Origin: Acanthamoeba lenticulata
Lineage: Eukaryota; Discosea; Longamoebia; Acanthamoebidae
NCBI GenBank assembly: GCA_002179805.1
Contig: NAVB01000188.1
Location: 1-45,541, forward strand
Direction: 5' to 3'
DNA length: 45,541 nucleotides
Shown: piece after piece, positions 1 to 11,700 of the stretch
Layout of the letters: each line of letters opens with the position of its first letter
Numbering within the stretch: position 1 is the stretch's first letter
The notes under the pieces: model-generated
The model's database searches: none
What the model was told of the DNA's origin: nothing
What the model saw: only the letters and a program-made list of their open reading frames with translations
Program-made: the position numbers and the translations under genes

Positions 1-46
1 TAAATTATAATATTATATTATAATATTATATTATAATTTTATCATA
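1..46. repeat. AT-only palindromic low-complexity tract
   Basis: The first 40 or so bases are almost pure A/T and repeat the unit TATAATATTA in alternating, self-complementary order. It sits just downstream of the stop of the carrier gene on the minus strand. It may be a simple-sequence spacer or a contig-edge repeat; nothing in it looks coding. Confidence 0.6.
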
Positions 47-79
47 ATGATTATTGAGTATACATCTCTCGCGGCCTCA

Positions 80-1463
80 TCAGCCAAGCCACCGGCGGAC
101 ATTCTCGAAGACAAACCACATGACCGCGTTGGCTGGCACCGAGCGAAGAATGCACGGCGTCCAACCCCTGAAGAAGCGCGCCACGCCCGCCTCGGCGTAA
201 AGCGACCTGCACCCCCAGTGTGTGATGGCTTCGTCAGTGGATCAGAAGCAAGCAGGACAGGGTTGTAGGTGGTGCAGCAACCTGGCGCAGTGGATGATAT
301 TCTTGAATTTACGCTGCGACTTATCGAGCGCGTCGGCCTGCATGCTCGACTGTGCGTTGCTTGTAAGTCAGCCTCTGTTCAGGAGTCAAGTCCAGAAGAG
401 AGGAAGGAGAACCTTGATCACGTCGGTCGGGTAGGTGAGGAACCAGTGGAAGAAGCCGCCCGTGCCTCCGGCCGCCAGATACTTCCAGCCCTCCTACGGT
501 GATATACGCCGTAAGTCAGGGGCCATACGTTGCTAGAACGGGAACACGAACGAGGGAGGTGGTCGACTGGCCGGGGCTGGCCAGGGCCCGTCGGGTCAGC
601 TCGTTGACACCGAAGAAGATGGAAAAGGCGGGCGTGTTGCGCATCAGCGTGGCTCCAAGTCCTGGAAACAGATCAGATCAGCTACCCACTTGGCGAGGAC
701 AAACACAGCAGTCGAGGGTACCTTGATAGAGGCCGAGAGGTCCATAATGCTTCAAGATCACACGAGCGCATCCAAACACGTTCTGGGAAGGGCCTAGCTG
801 CATGAGCTCACGAACGAACATGCGGAAAAAGAGAGGGGTCTGATACCGTGAAGATGTGCTTCGAGGTGCGCGGGGTGCCCTGCTTCTCTGCCAATATCTG
901 GACTTGCACCTGAGACTTGAGGAGGTCAATAGGCCCTTCGACGAAGCTGACCAGAGCCCCCGTCATCATGCCGGCGAGGAAGTAGCCGAAAGGTGGTAAG
1001 TCCTCCCCCAGGACGGTCTTTGCCATCTCCTTCGACTGAACGAATGCTGTACGTGTATGTGGGCCGTGCCACAACAAAGGAGAGTAAGCAAGGAGAAGCT
1101 GCGAGAAGGTAAGGTGCAGAGGAGACGGAAAGAAGTACAAGAGAAGAGGCAGGCTCGAAAGAACATTTGGCCGACCAGAGGAGAAGCAACGCCCTTGTAC
1201 AGTCCGCCTACTCCTTCCCACCTGCCAGAGGCGAGTGGAGTATGGTGCAGCGGGAGAGTAAGCAAGGAGAAGCTTTGAGAAAGGAAGGTGAGGTTGTACT
1301 TGAGTGTCTTGATGAGGCAGTCCCATGTGTTGCGGTAGAGGAGTGGACCTCCGCCACCGCCCTGTGTCTGAAGGCGCACCTTGAGGGTGTCGAAGGGATG
1401 GCCCACTGCGCAGATGGCCACTCCTCCCGCAGTGCCGGCAGTCACATCCTTCCAGGCTTGCAT
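80..1463 (-). CDS. SLC25 mitochondrial carrier (carnitine/acylcarnitine-like)
   Basis: Predicted inner-membrane solute carrier of the SLC25 family. The chosen ATG at 1463 gives MQAWKDVTAGTAGGVAICAV, the usual start of carrier helix 1. All three family signatures are visible in separate exons: HPFDTLKVRLQT (repeat 1), EGPIDLLKSQVQ (repeat 2) and YPTDVIK (repeat 3). Each is followed by the expected second-helix segment (GLYKGVASPLVGQMFFRA, GPLGLYQG, and FFRGWTPCILRSVPANAVMW at the C-terminus, which ends NVRRWLG then TGA at 80-82). Several short introns split the gene; two of them share an identical 20-base stretch. The signatures and the PANAVMWFVFE ending resemble the carnitine/acylcarnitine and basic-amino-acid carrier branch, but the substrate cannot be fixed by reading. 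The family is sure; the exons between about 270 and 680 are less certain. Confidence 0.85.
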
Positions 1464-1782
1464 CGCTCTGACCAGCCGCTAACACACAACACACCCACAA
1501 GAACAACGTAACCACTTCCCCGGCCGAAGAGGCGGGTTTTCCCTTTCTCGGCGAAGAAGGCGCGTTTAGGTGCGATCACTCGTGTTCCGGGTGAGAGCGC
1601 TTGCTGTCCGTTAGCTGTCCGTTCGTTCCACAAGAAGAAGCCACACAACCCCTCGGAAGCCTTATGAGTGCTTGCCAAATGACAACATACTGAGGGGTGG
1701 GTTGGCTTTAAGGGCCCAAGTTATCCGAGAACCAAAAAGAGCTGAAGACAAGGCCAAAGCTTTGCTTCTCCGTTTCTAGAGC
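1464..1782. other. Intergenic gap between two minus-strand genes
   Basis: About 320 bases between the stop of the coiled-coil gene and the start of the carrier gene. It should hold the 3' untranslated region of the first and the promoter of the second. I see no TATA box, RNA gene or convincing ORF. A 78-codon open frame here runs into the carrier's first exon on the same strand but shows no family motif. Confidence 0.5.
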
Positions 1783-3714
1783 TCACCAGTGTGGGGCGAG
1801 GAGCTCCTGGTCCTCCCTGCTCATTTCCTCCTGGCCCTCCTTGGGCGGCGCGTAGAGCGGCAACTCTGCCTCCAGGAAGATCCTTCCCAGTCGAGAGCAA
1901 GCAGACGTGAGCGTCGAGCACGCACATGCCAACACAGGAGAACGCACCGCTGGAAGGTACGCCTCTGGAACGGAGCCGAGCGCCTGGGCTGTCGAGAGAG
2001 CGTCGCTTCCATCCGGCTGGGCGTCGTAGTCATGACTGGAGCTGCTGCAACCGATGCGCGAGGCGCTGTCGAGGGCGACGGAAGGCCTGCTTGCGCGGTA
2101 GGGGCAGCAGTAGTGGCATAGTTCGAGTTGGGTTCAGATGCCGTACGGAAGCCCAAACTTGCTGGTGACGTGCACGACGCTGCAAAGATGGTAGACGATG
2201 CCGACGGCCTCGGAGCAACCCTGGGGCTCATTGCGGCGTAGGACATGCGCTGTATCGGACGAGGAGACGTGACAGGCGTAGGGCCCATTGAGGAGGTGGA
2301 AGGCTGCACCAGGCTGTTCATAAGCGCCGTTACCGACACAGGCGCGTCACGTGTTACCGCTGGTGCGCTGCGATAATGCGTGAGATTTGCATCCGATCTG
2401 GGGAAGGAAGCAAGAAGAGAACGTACGGTCGCCACCTCTCCAGTTCGTCAAGCTGGAGTTGTTTCTGCGCTATGCGCTGACGAAGGCTTCGTTCTTCTGT
2501 CTGCAAGCTGCTCTTCTGCACCATCGATGAAGCGACGAGATCGCTGTGCCGTACCAGATGAGCGATCAGTGTAATTCGGCTTCGTAAAACTTGAGCATAT
2601 ACCGTAGGCAGTAGCACTCCTCCCTGGCGTGGTTGATGTCTTTCTCAAAGCTAGCGTGGCCGTCAGTCGATGGCCTTGACGAAAGAAACAGCGCTAGAGG
2701 TACCTCTTGATCTTGGCTGAGACAGCGAGCTTGCGTAGTTGCGCTTCTGTCTTGATCTTGGCGTCGGCGAGCCTAGCTTCTTCTTCCGCTCTAGCAGCTC
2801 GAAGAGCTTGTGTTTCTGGAACGTAAGCACAGTTCCCGTAGTGGAGCGACTTCATAACACACCTTGGCTTTGAAGAAGCAGCTGCTCCCACTGGATACGT
2901 AAGTCATCTCGTATTTGCTCCGCTCCTTGCCTCTTACGAAGGAGCTCCTCCTTCTCGCTGATCTGCGACCAGATACACTTAAGATTCTACCCGCGGTAGC
3001 TACACGTATTACGATACCTGAGCCTTGACCAATGCGATTCTCTGGGTTATGGCCTGCAGCTCTCTTTCTGTTGCAGCAGTACTGCCAAGTGTACTAACAA
3101 AGGCCTTGTTTTCGGTAATCCCAGACTGAATCCTGTGGTGAATGTGAGCGCGGGAGGCAACCTGAAGGTGTAGGACGCATACTTGAGCTTGAATGCCGAG
3201 CGAGACTCATCCCTCTTTTGCTTCAATTGCAGTGTCTCCTCTTGCAGCTTGGTTTTGGCCAGCTGAAGGTCACTAAGTTCTATATACAGGGTCAACGTTT
3301 GGGGGGGGGGGAGGAGGAGGAGGGCAAGGGCGAAGAAGACGCACTTGTGATGAGGAATGAATGATGTGCTCCACATTCAGCAAGCTCTCGGTCAAAGCGA
3401 GCATTGTCTCTGATTTGCAAGCGTGAGCAAGTGAAGGAGCAACACAGTCGGAAAGAAGAGAGGTACGCAAGAAGAGCACGAGTCGAGAGCTCGCAAGTCG
3501 CAATCTGTGCCCGTAGAGTATGAGCTTCTCTAAGAGTAGTCTCTCGCGCTTGGCTTTGCTCCAGTGTACTGAAAGGTCGAGAAGCAAAGGAGTCAGCACA
3601 CGCCATGTTGGCAGGTGAGCAGGCATACAGTCTCTGGGTCTGTGCGTGTTCTTCCTTCAGGGCTTGAATCTCAGCAAAGAGACCAGTGAGGGAGTGCTCA
3701 ACTCTGGCCGCCAT
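1783..3714 (-). CDS. Coiled-coil protein, function unknown
   Basis: Not recognised as a named family. The ATG at 3714 opens a Glu/Lys/Gln-rich chain (MAARVEHSLTGLFAEIQALK). Further heptad-like exons follow: LQLAKTKLQEETLQLKQKRD near 3230, ALRAARAEEEARLADAKIKT near 2770, and EERSLRQRIAQKQLQLDELE near 2450. The C-terminal third (about 1950-2390) changes to a Ser/Pro/Thr/Ala-rich, probably disordered region. The last exon, after a GTGCGT...AG intron, reads RIFLEAELPLYAPPKEGQEE and ends LLAPHW then TGA at 1783-1785. So the layout is a long coiled coil, a disordered linker and a short conserved-looking tail, as in scaffold or cytoskeletal adaptor proteins. Introns are many and some exon joins are uncertain. 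It is divergent from the FKRP-like gene, with about 170 bp between starts. An in-frame ATG upstream at 3900 is less likely because it would overlap that neighbour. Confidence 0.6.
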
Positions 3715-3884
3715 TGTCCTGGCGAAGTGATGCTCTTGTGGCGCAGCATGGGCATCGCGTTGTGTGTCGCTACTTGCCGGCGGCAATTTCTCACTTAATT
3801 TCCTAATTGTTTGCCACGTCCGCGAACAGAAAACCGGGCAAGAAGAAAAGAGAAACTCCACTAGCAATCGATCTCCTGCATGCG

Positions 3885-5177
3885 ATGGGCGCGCACACAA
3901 GTCCCATCCAAGACCTAAATGTCTTCTTCATAACGTCTCTCTTCGGTATATGTGTCTACATGGGCCGTAACTACATCTTCAACACCATTCGGACGCGCCC
4001 TGTCTTCCGATCGTTCCGTCCGCTACTTGCCCATCGTATCTTCCACAGTCAAATAGCCAGCAAAGGCGTGAGGGTGGTGTTGTTCGCTGCATTTGGACTG
4101 GGCATCTTTCTAGAGCTCTATTACTACTCGTGGTGTCCTGTCAGCACGTCCTACTACCAGACAAACGTGATGATCTCCCGCGAAATCATCACCACTCTCA
4201 ACGACATCAACGCGGCTTACTGGCCCGACTTTGCTACCTTGCTCAACGTCGTCAGGTATGAAAGCTCTGTTTTCCATCGTGCTTGCGCGCTGTTAAGCTT
4301 GCTTTGAACTCAAGGAACGAGGAGATGAATCCATGGGACCACGACGTGGACTTCTCTATGCTCCATCCAGGCACGTTTTGGTTTTGGAACGCAACTTCTC
4401 TGTCCTCGCAACATGTCTAACTATGTGCATTCGCCACCTGCAGGTGAAGAGAAGCTTGAGCAGGTGTTGGCGATCCTTCGCCAGAACCCGAAGCTTGAAG
4501 TTGCTTATCACCCGTCAAGGTGCGCGTCATGTACTCTTTTCGATTGTCTACCTGATCAAGACTCACTCTTCATCACTAGAGGGCTGATCCAGCTTTGGGC
4601 CCGCGGCAGCGGTGGACCCTACGGTACAACACTCCCGCTGTGAGTGATGTGTGAGTCTCCCACCACTGAAGAAGGCGTCCTGCGTCCGCAGGCCCCCATG
4701 CGGACATCTTCCTCTGGTCCGTTAAAAAGCAATTGGATAACAACGACAACTGGATTTACAACGAGGACTATACCCTTAGGTGCTGATTGCCCCTCGACTG
4801 AGTCGTCTTTATGGAAGAAGCTAAGCAAACATCACCGCTACAGGATCACAAAGAGAAAGTGGGATGAAGTCTTTCCTTTACGGTCAGGCTCGTGGCTCGG
4901 CAAGTACGTTGCATCTTTCCCATGGTCTTGATGTTGCAACTAAGTGCGCTTTCTATCTACGTCAAGGAACGTCACGGTCCCGCAAAACTCGGTCGCTTTG
5001 TGCAGGGCAGAATACGGTGAAGGTATATTTCCTCTTTGTGGAGCAGTTGTGCAGAGCGAGCTGATGATCCGTGACTATGCAGGCTTCATGACGCCCAGGC
5101 TTTACCGATTGGATTGCCTCGAGAACATCCTTCACTTCCGCTTTTTGCCTGTTCCAGCTCCCGCTGTGACTCCCTGA
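3885..5177 (+). CDS. FKRP/LicD-family glycan transferase-like membrane protein
   Basis: The ATG at 3885 gives MGAHTSPIQDLNVFFITSLF, and two hydrophobic N-terminal segments follow (VFFITSLFGICVYMG and VVLFAAFGLGIFLELYYY), suggesting a Golgi/ER membrane anchor. After the first intron (GTATGA at 4257, acceptor near 4313) comes NEEMNPWDHDVDFSM, the acidic WD-x-D-x-D signature of the LicD/fukutin-related superfamily. Known members transfer phosphocholine or ribitol-phosphate to glycans. Later exons carry the lumenal-domain pattern (GPHADIFLW, then a Tyr/Trp/Asn/Asp-rich stretch, EVFPL, CRAEYGEG, YRLDCLENI) and the chain ends APAVTP then TGA. About six short introns are needed. The donor substrate and acceptor are unknown. 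The fold call is firm on the acidic motif and general order; whether it is catalytically active is inference. Confidence 0.72.
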
Positions 5178-5748
5178 AGATGAGAGTGGCGGAGCTACTT
5201 TTCTTTTGGCACAGCTATTTATTTATTTATTTATTTATTGATCTGTTAGTTATTTACACGACGCAAGAGCACAACCTGTAAAGAGTTAAAACGGAAAATA
5301 TAAATAGATAAATCCAAAAAAGTTCTTTTCCGTTGGGAGTTTCAATGGTGGATAAGGTGATGGTGATCCGTGCTGAGCCGCAGCTCTGAGCCACAAGACC
5401 GGCAGATCCTAGGAGAGGGGTGTGCTGGCGACTGTTGCTGGCTTTTACGCGCCTTTTTGGGGGCGTGGTAACTGTCCTTTTTTAGTTGGCGGACAATAAG
5501 GCGGTTTCCAGACGAGGGGACGGTGGCAAGCCCAGCAGCAAGAGCGGCAAGCCCCCAAACGGCCACTAGTCAACTTTCTGAAAGGCCTTGTGGGTCGACT
5601 GGAAGCTTGTGATTGATTCTGAGGGACGCGCCTCCTAAAGGATTAAGAAAGGAAGTAAGTCAAGGGAGGAGGGGCAAATTGACGGCATCCGGAATCCCCT
5701 CCAGTTCCCACCCTTGGTGATAGAAGAGAGAGAGACCTTTAAACGAAA
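5178..5748. other. Intergenic region with (ATTT)n tract
   Basis: About 570 bases between the FKRP-like stop and the start of the LRR-RasGEF gene. A (TATT)n run lies near 5217-5240, consistent with an AT-rich 3' flank. A minus-strand open frame (5342-5566) begins with GTG, has a hydrophobic then a basic stretch, and has no ATG or plausible upstream exon, so it is not called. The 3' part must contain the promoter of the downstream gene; no TATA element was seen. Confidence 0.45.
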
Positions 5749-8700
5749 ATGGGAAACGATCTTGGACGTATGATTGAGCAGAATGCCTTCCCCTCTATGG
5801 GAGAAGAGGAAGGGATGTGCTTCGTGGTGGCCAATCTGAAAAAGAAGGTGAAGGCACAACACATCAAGGCGGTAACACAGAAGCTGCCTTCTCTGACTGG
5901 CGTCACCATAACTTCATCGAACCTCAAAACTATCCCTCCCGAGCTTGCGAACGCCAACACTAAATGCGAGTTGAAAGAGCTCAACCTGGCCAACAACGCT
6001 ATAAAGCAACTTCCCAAGGCCTTCAACGTCATGTTCGAGTCGCTCACCACACTTGACCTCAACAAGAACGCGCTGAAGCTCATTGAAGATCATGTCGGCT
6101 TTGAGAGGATGATCTTCCTGCGGCGGCTCAGCCTCGACGAGAACAAATTCGCCGAGGTGCCCAGCCAAATCTTCCTGCTCACCAACCTTGTCTCCCTCCA
6201 CCTCGCCAAGAACGCCATCGAGCGCCTTCCCAGGGACCTCGAAAACCTTGGTGTACGTTGTCTCCTTTATGTTCCTCCTGTCAAGTGAGCCCCTGGGCCC
6301 TCGCTCACTCCGCGTCCCTTCTCGGCGTACCGCTTGGCCTTCCAGAAACTTACGCAACTTAAGCTCGACGGTAACCGCTTGACCGAGTTCCCCGCCGAAG
6401 CGCTGGCCAAGCTCACACAACTCGAGATACTCGACCTGTCCAACAACCAGCTCTCTGAGATGGTACACTGTCTCCCTCTCCCAGTGTGTACTCTCCTTTG
6501 GTTGTTGGCTTATTCAGTGTCCTGCACAAGACTTGGCCCAAAGGCACCAAGCAGCAGCTCCAGCTGCGCGCTGTCAACCTTGGCCACAATAACTTCAAGG
6601 TAACAACCTTCTCCGTAGATCACCTGACGCTCAGCAATGCTTACCCTTCACGTCCACTTCCTGCAGGAAATCCCTAAGTTCGTCTATAAGACGGTCACGC
6701 TCACGGAGCTGCATTTGGACCACAATCGACTGACGGCCGTACCGGAGAAGTTCACCAAGGCACCATGCACCTCCGCCCACCTTTAAACCCTGGTCGAGTG
6801 GCTCACCGTTAAACCCTGGTTGTTTGGGTGGCCTACATCTACAGCTCTCGCAACTCAAGCTCCTCTTGCTGAACAGCAACAAGATACCTACCGTGCCTGT
6901 CGAACTGTGGGCTCAGAAGTTTGCTGAGCTTCACACATTTGACCTCAAGGACAATCCTCTCGACGTCGATGTTGTTGAAGTCATCACCAAATACGGTACT
7001 TCAGCTTTCTGTCACTTCGTCTCTCCGGAGAGACGCCCGGCCTGAAGCGATCGCTTTTGCTCTTCATCAGGTTCGCTGGCGCTTTTGCGGCCGGCGCTGA
7101 AGATTAAGCTCGAGGAGCAGGCGGCCCAGAGGAGGCTCACAATGCGATCCAACTCCATCAGCAGCGGTACGCCCGGAGATCCTTATCATCTCCCTTTGTT
7201 AGAGGTTGCCCTTGACTAACGGAACGCTTATTGGGTTGCCTCTCGACTGGCCACACCTATGCGCCAACAGACCAAGAACATGGTGCGTACGATTCTACTT
7301 GTGTTCGTATCACGGCTTTGGCTCACGTGTTTTCCCATCACAGGATCGCCAACGAAGCGCCGGAGTTCCACATTGGGCCGGTCCCTTCCGTCACAGCAAT
7401 CAAACACGCAGCTGGCGCCTCCAGCGCCTCCGCCCGCATCGATGATGGCTCCTCCGCCACCCCGGCAGACCAACGGTGGTATCAACAACCCCAGTCGGTG
7501 GCTCCCTTTTTACTAGGGTTCAAGTTCTGACTTATTGCTTTGGTGGCGGTTTCTCAGGTGATGTGTCGCCCAGGCAAAAGTTCAGGAACAATGCCATGAA
7601 CCGATCCCGTGTCGTACCATCAGTGGTAAGTGGCGGGTTGAGAAGTTGAGGCTCGCCCAGTAGCCCATAGGCCACAGCGGCTGATCATCCTCTGGTGCGA
7701 TGCTGTGGGCGAGTACAGGCTGACGACAGTCCGGAGCACTTTGCGCTGTTGCTCGAGGACGGCGATGGCAAGGAGGTGGCCGCCAACGACGTGGCCGCGC
7801 TTCGGGACAAGCTCATGTACCAGCCCTACAACTGGCTGGAAGCCTTCCTTGCCGCAAAGGGTATCTCTTTCTCTTTTCGTTCCCTCTTGTTGTCTGTCCC
7901 GGCTTACCCACGTTTTCCTCTAGGCCTGAGCAACCTGTTGACGTTGCTTGAGAGGAATGCCAAGCAGCTGCGGCCCGAGAACAACGACACCTGCACGCTA
8001 CACTACGAGGCGCTCCACTGCTACAAGATCCTCATCCGCGTCAAGCTCAGGGAAGTGCTCGGCAACTCAGGTTTGGAATCCTTTCACAAGCACTGTATTG
8101 TGTCCGAACCAGCACCGTGGCTCATCCCGCATGATGCCGGATCGATCAGGTTGTGTCGATGCCCTGGCGTTTACGCTGTTGCCCACGGTGCCTCCCTACC
8201 TGCGAAAGATCGCGGCCAAGCTGCTTGTCGACCTCGCCCGAATCAAGATGATCGGCAGAAAGGTCTGCTTCCTATCCTTGTCGCACGTGTGCTGCGACGC
8301 TGAGCAGGCGGTCGCTTTTAAAGCTGGAGCTCATCACGATCATGACCACCATTACACCACAACAGAAAATTTTGTTGGCACTGGAGAAGGTGCGGCGCCA
8401 CTTGGTGGAGAAGAAGAGCAAAGAGGAGGTGCCCCTCGTCCGGAAGCGAGAGCGGTTCCGGTTACTCGTCAACCTGCTGGGCAGGAACGAGGAACAGGAC
8501 AGCACCGAGGTCTGGGAGGAACGCAACAAGGGTGGCTCCATCATCGCTCCCATGTCGGTCACAACCGCCGCCGCAGCCTCGGCTCCCAACAACAAGCCAG
8601 AGGCTAACGGCGAGTCCCAGACCGATAACAACAAGACTGAGCCTGCCGCAGTACGTCCGAACCTTTCTCGAGTCTCTTGTTCTTTGTCGGTTTGTTGATT

Positions 8701-11700
8701 GGGACGTCGCAGACGCCCGCCGAGGAGAGCTCGAGCACGAGCACCAGTGCAGTGGTGACAACTGAGACTTCCGAGGCTGAGACAGAGACGGAGGATCCCA
8801 AGGAGCAGGCCGCCCGTAAGCTCCTGCGCCTCCATTCGATGCGACTAATCAACACCATCCTCAACGTGACGAGCAACGTCACCGTGCGGGTGACCATCCG
8901 CAAGTTCCTCATCGACTTGGGCATCCTCGATAAGTTTGCCGTGCGTGTCACATCTGCCAACGTCCGCGGCCCCACAGGCGTGCGCTAACCTGACCTGGTG
9001 ATGTCGTGTAAACATAGTGGGCCGAGAACGCAGCATCGCAAATGCACGCTGAATGGCAACCCGAAGTGGACATCTTTGAGAGCTTCATGGAGGACGATAA
9101 CGAGGACCTCGAGTACATGCTCCAGCGAAAGGCCAAGAAGGGGAAGGGCAAGCCCTCGCGACGGAAGACGCCCTCCTACCCGAAGCGCACCGAACGTTCG
9201 GGCTCGCTCAACAGCGATCCTGCCGGCTCGCCCGTCGAGAAGCTGCGGCAAGTCCGGCGCCTCAACTCCATCACTAACCTCAACCGTCTGGCCGCCGCCT
9301 CCAAGTCCTCCGGAGATCTCGACGCCGTTGGTACGTTCCTTGTTCGCTCTTTTTTTCTTCCTCCTTCATGCGATACCGCGACTTACTGGTCTGCTGATGT
9401 TGATGTTTCGCGCCACACAGATGACAGCGACAACGATCAGGGCGACACGGATGACGATGCCTCGTCGACCGATCCCACGACGGGCGACACGGCCTTCACC
9501 GAGAACGACGACACCTACGCCTCAGATGAGGAAGGGGACGAGAACTGGGAGGAGGAGCAGTGCGTCATCCCTTCTTTCCATAAAGCCCTCTTTACTGTAT
9601 CCCTGATCTGCTCAACCACCTGCTTGCATCGCGACAGCGTGCCGTATGAGGACTACATGCGAGTCAAGGTGGTGACGCTCGGCACGTCGATCCAGTTGCC
9701 GATGGTCACCGGCGCCAAGGGCCACGTGATTGTGCCGTTTGACGCCGCCAAGACCATCGGCGACATCGCCCTCAAGGTCAAATGTATGCATTTCGCTTTC
9801 TCTCCCCCTCTCTCTCTCTCTCTCTCTCCGCCCCGCCGTGTGCTGACGCTCATGCGATTGCGCAGCGCAATATCCGGAGATCGAGGCGACACGGTTCGAT
9901 TGGGGCCTGTTCCTGATGCCCACCGACGCCAACCCGGACGGCCTATGGCCCGATGAGCACCGACACTGCGGGTTCTACGATCTCAAGGGCCAGGTGCTGG
10001 CCGAGTTCCGGCTCAAGCCCTGGATCCTCAAGATCACGTGTAACGCTACGGACGTCATCAACACGCTCACCCTCACCAAGATGCGGTTCGACCCGCACCG
10101 GACCTGCGCCGACGCCGTCTCCCTCGTGCGGAGTCGATTCCCGCACGTCTCGGCCTGGGAGGAGTACGACTGGGGTACGTCGGCCGTTGCCCCCCTTTTT
10201 GTAGACATGCTTGGGCTCACGCTTCTCCTCTCCGCACCAACCTGTTAACAACAATCAGGGCTGTACTGGAACAAGGGGTCGGGCACCGGCAGCATGATCC
10301 AGAAGATGTCGCCTTCGCCCTCGCCCGAGTCGCCCATGTCTCCGCTCAAGAAGTCTCGACGAAGGCCAACGATCACGAAGAAGGACAAGAAGAAGCTGGA
10401 GGAGGAGCAGAAGGCGGCCGCGGAGAAGGAGCGCCAGGAGCGCGAGGTCGCCACGAGCGAGACCAAGCACGAGGAGGGCACCTGGCTTGTCGACACTGAG
10501 CGGCTTGCCGCCTACGCCGGCCTCTACATGTCCGACGTACGTCACCCCCGCCCGTGATCATAGCTCAGATCCGACGTGGCTCACCGCTCACCTCCCGCTT
10601 CGTTTCGTATTGTTCCTACCATCAGGATCTGTTGGAGCTGAAGATGAAGGCGATGGGCATCAAGGTCAAGATTCTCTCACAGGAGGCCGTCGAGTTCATG
10701 CAGTTTGACCCGATGATGAAGGTGGAGGAAATCCTCCGCGACATTGCCGGCCGCGTCCTGCCCGACAGCGAGAAGAGGAACTACATGAACTACGGGCTGT
10801 ACCTGCAGCGTGCCAATCCGGACCAGGAGAGCTCGTGGCTGCAGGAAGAAAAGAAGTTCAACGCCTACAAGTATGGGCCGGAGGACTGCCTTTGCTACTT
10901 GGTCCGCAAGAAGCCCATCATGATCCTCGTCTACAGCGAGAAGGTCTCGGCCCAGATGACCAAGAACGAGAAGTATGCCACCTTCTCCCGCTCTGCCTCT
11001 CGCCTCTTCAACAAGGTATGCATCGTCATCCTTCTTGTCCTTCCTTTTCATCATCACCGTCCTCCTTGGCTTATTTAAATGCTCCACTTCATTAGGCCCA
11101 GATGCCGATATACACGCACTTCCCGGTGGACTTTATGGTGCCGGTGAGCGATGTCATGGGCCAGATCGCCTCCAAAGTCAACACCAAGGACGACTACGAG
11201 CTCTATTACCGCAAAACGCCCGAAGAGTGTTCGTTTCTCCTCCTCTTTCGTCCCCTTCCTCGCTTTCAACATGCTCTGGTGTGAGAAGCTAAGTCTCTCT
11301 CTCCTTTGGACGCGCACAGTGGTGCTGCTGGACGAGAAGACTTCGCTGCACGCGCAGCAGGTCGAGGCCTACTCGCGACTCTTGTTCGTCAAGACCGGCG
11401 TCTTCTCGTCGATCGAAGAGCTGGCGGGTGCCACAGGCGACAAGGACGAAGAGGCTGCCAAGGCCGCCGGCGGCGCCGAGGCGGGCGGCAGCGCGCCCGC
11501 AGGAGGCGAAGACGAGGGCGAGGAGCTCCCGGACGAGAACTGCAAGCGACTCGCCTTTGAGGACGACTCCAAGACTGAAGTCAAGGCCGGCACCCTTTCC
11601 TCCCTCATCGACCACCTCATTGAGACTCCCATCTACGGTACGCCACCAACCCAGCCAGCCCATTGATGGAGGAGTACGAGGCTGACGCTTACCTGCGGTG

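Noticed and set aside
3300..3311. Long poly-G run as a possible frameshift in the coiled-coil gene
   Set aside because: It falls in an intron, like the other G/C runs near 12787, 28459 and 39494, so it need not break a frame, though it may be an assembly-error hotspot.
5342..5566. Minus-strand small membrane-protein-like ORF
   Set aside because: It starts with GTG, is preceded by a stop in frame, and no upstream exon with an ATG could be joined.
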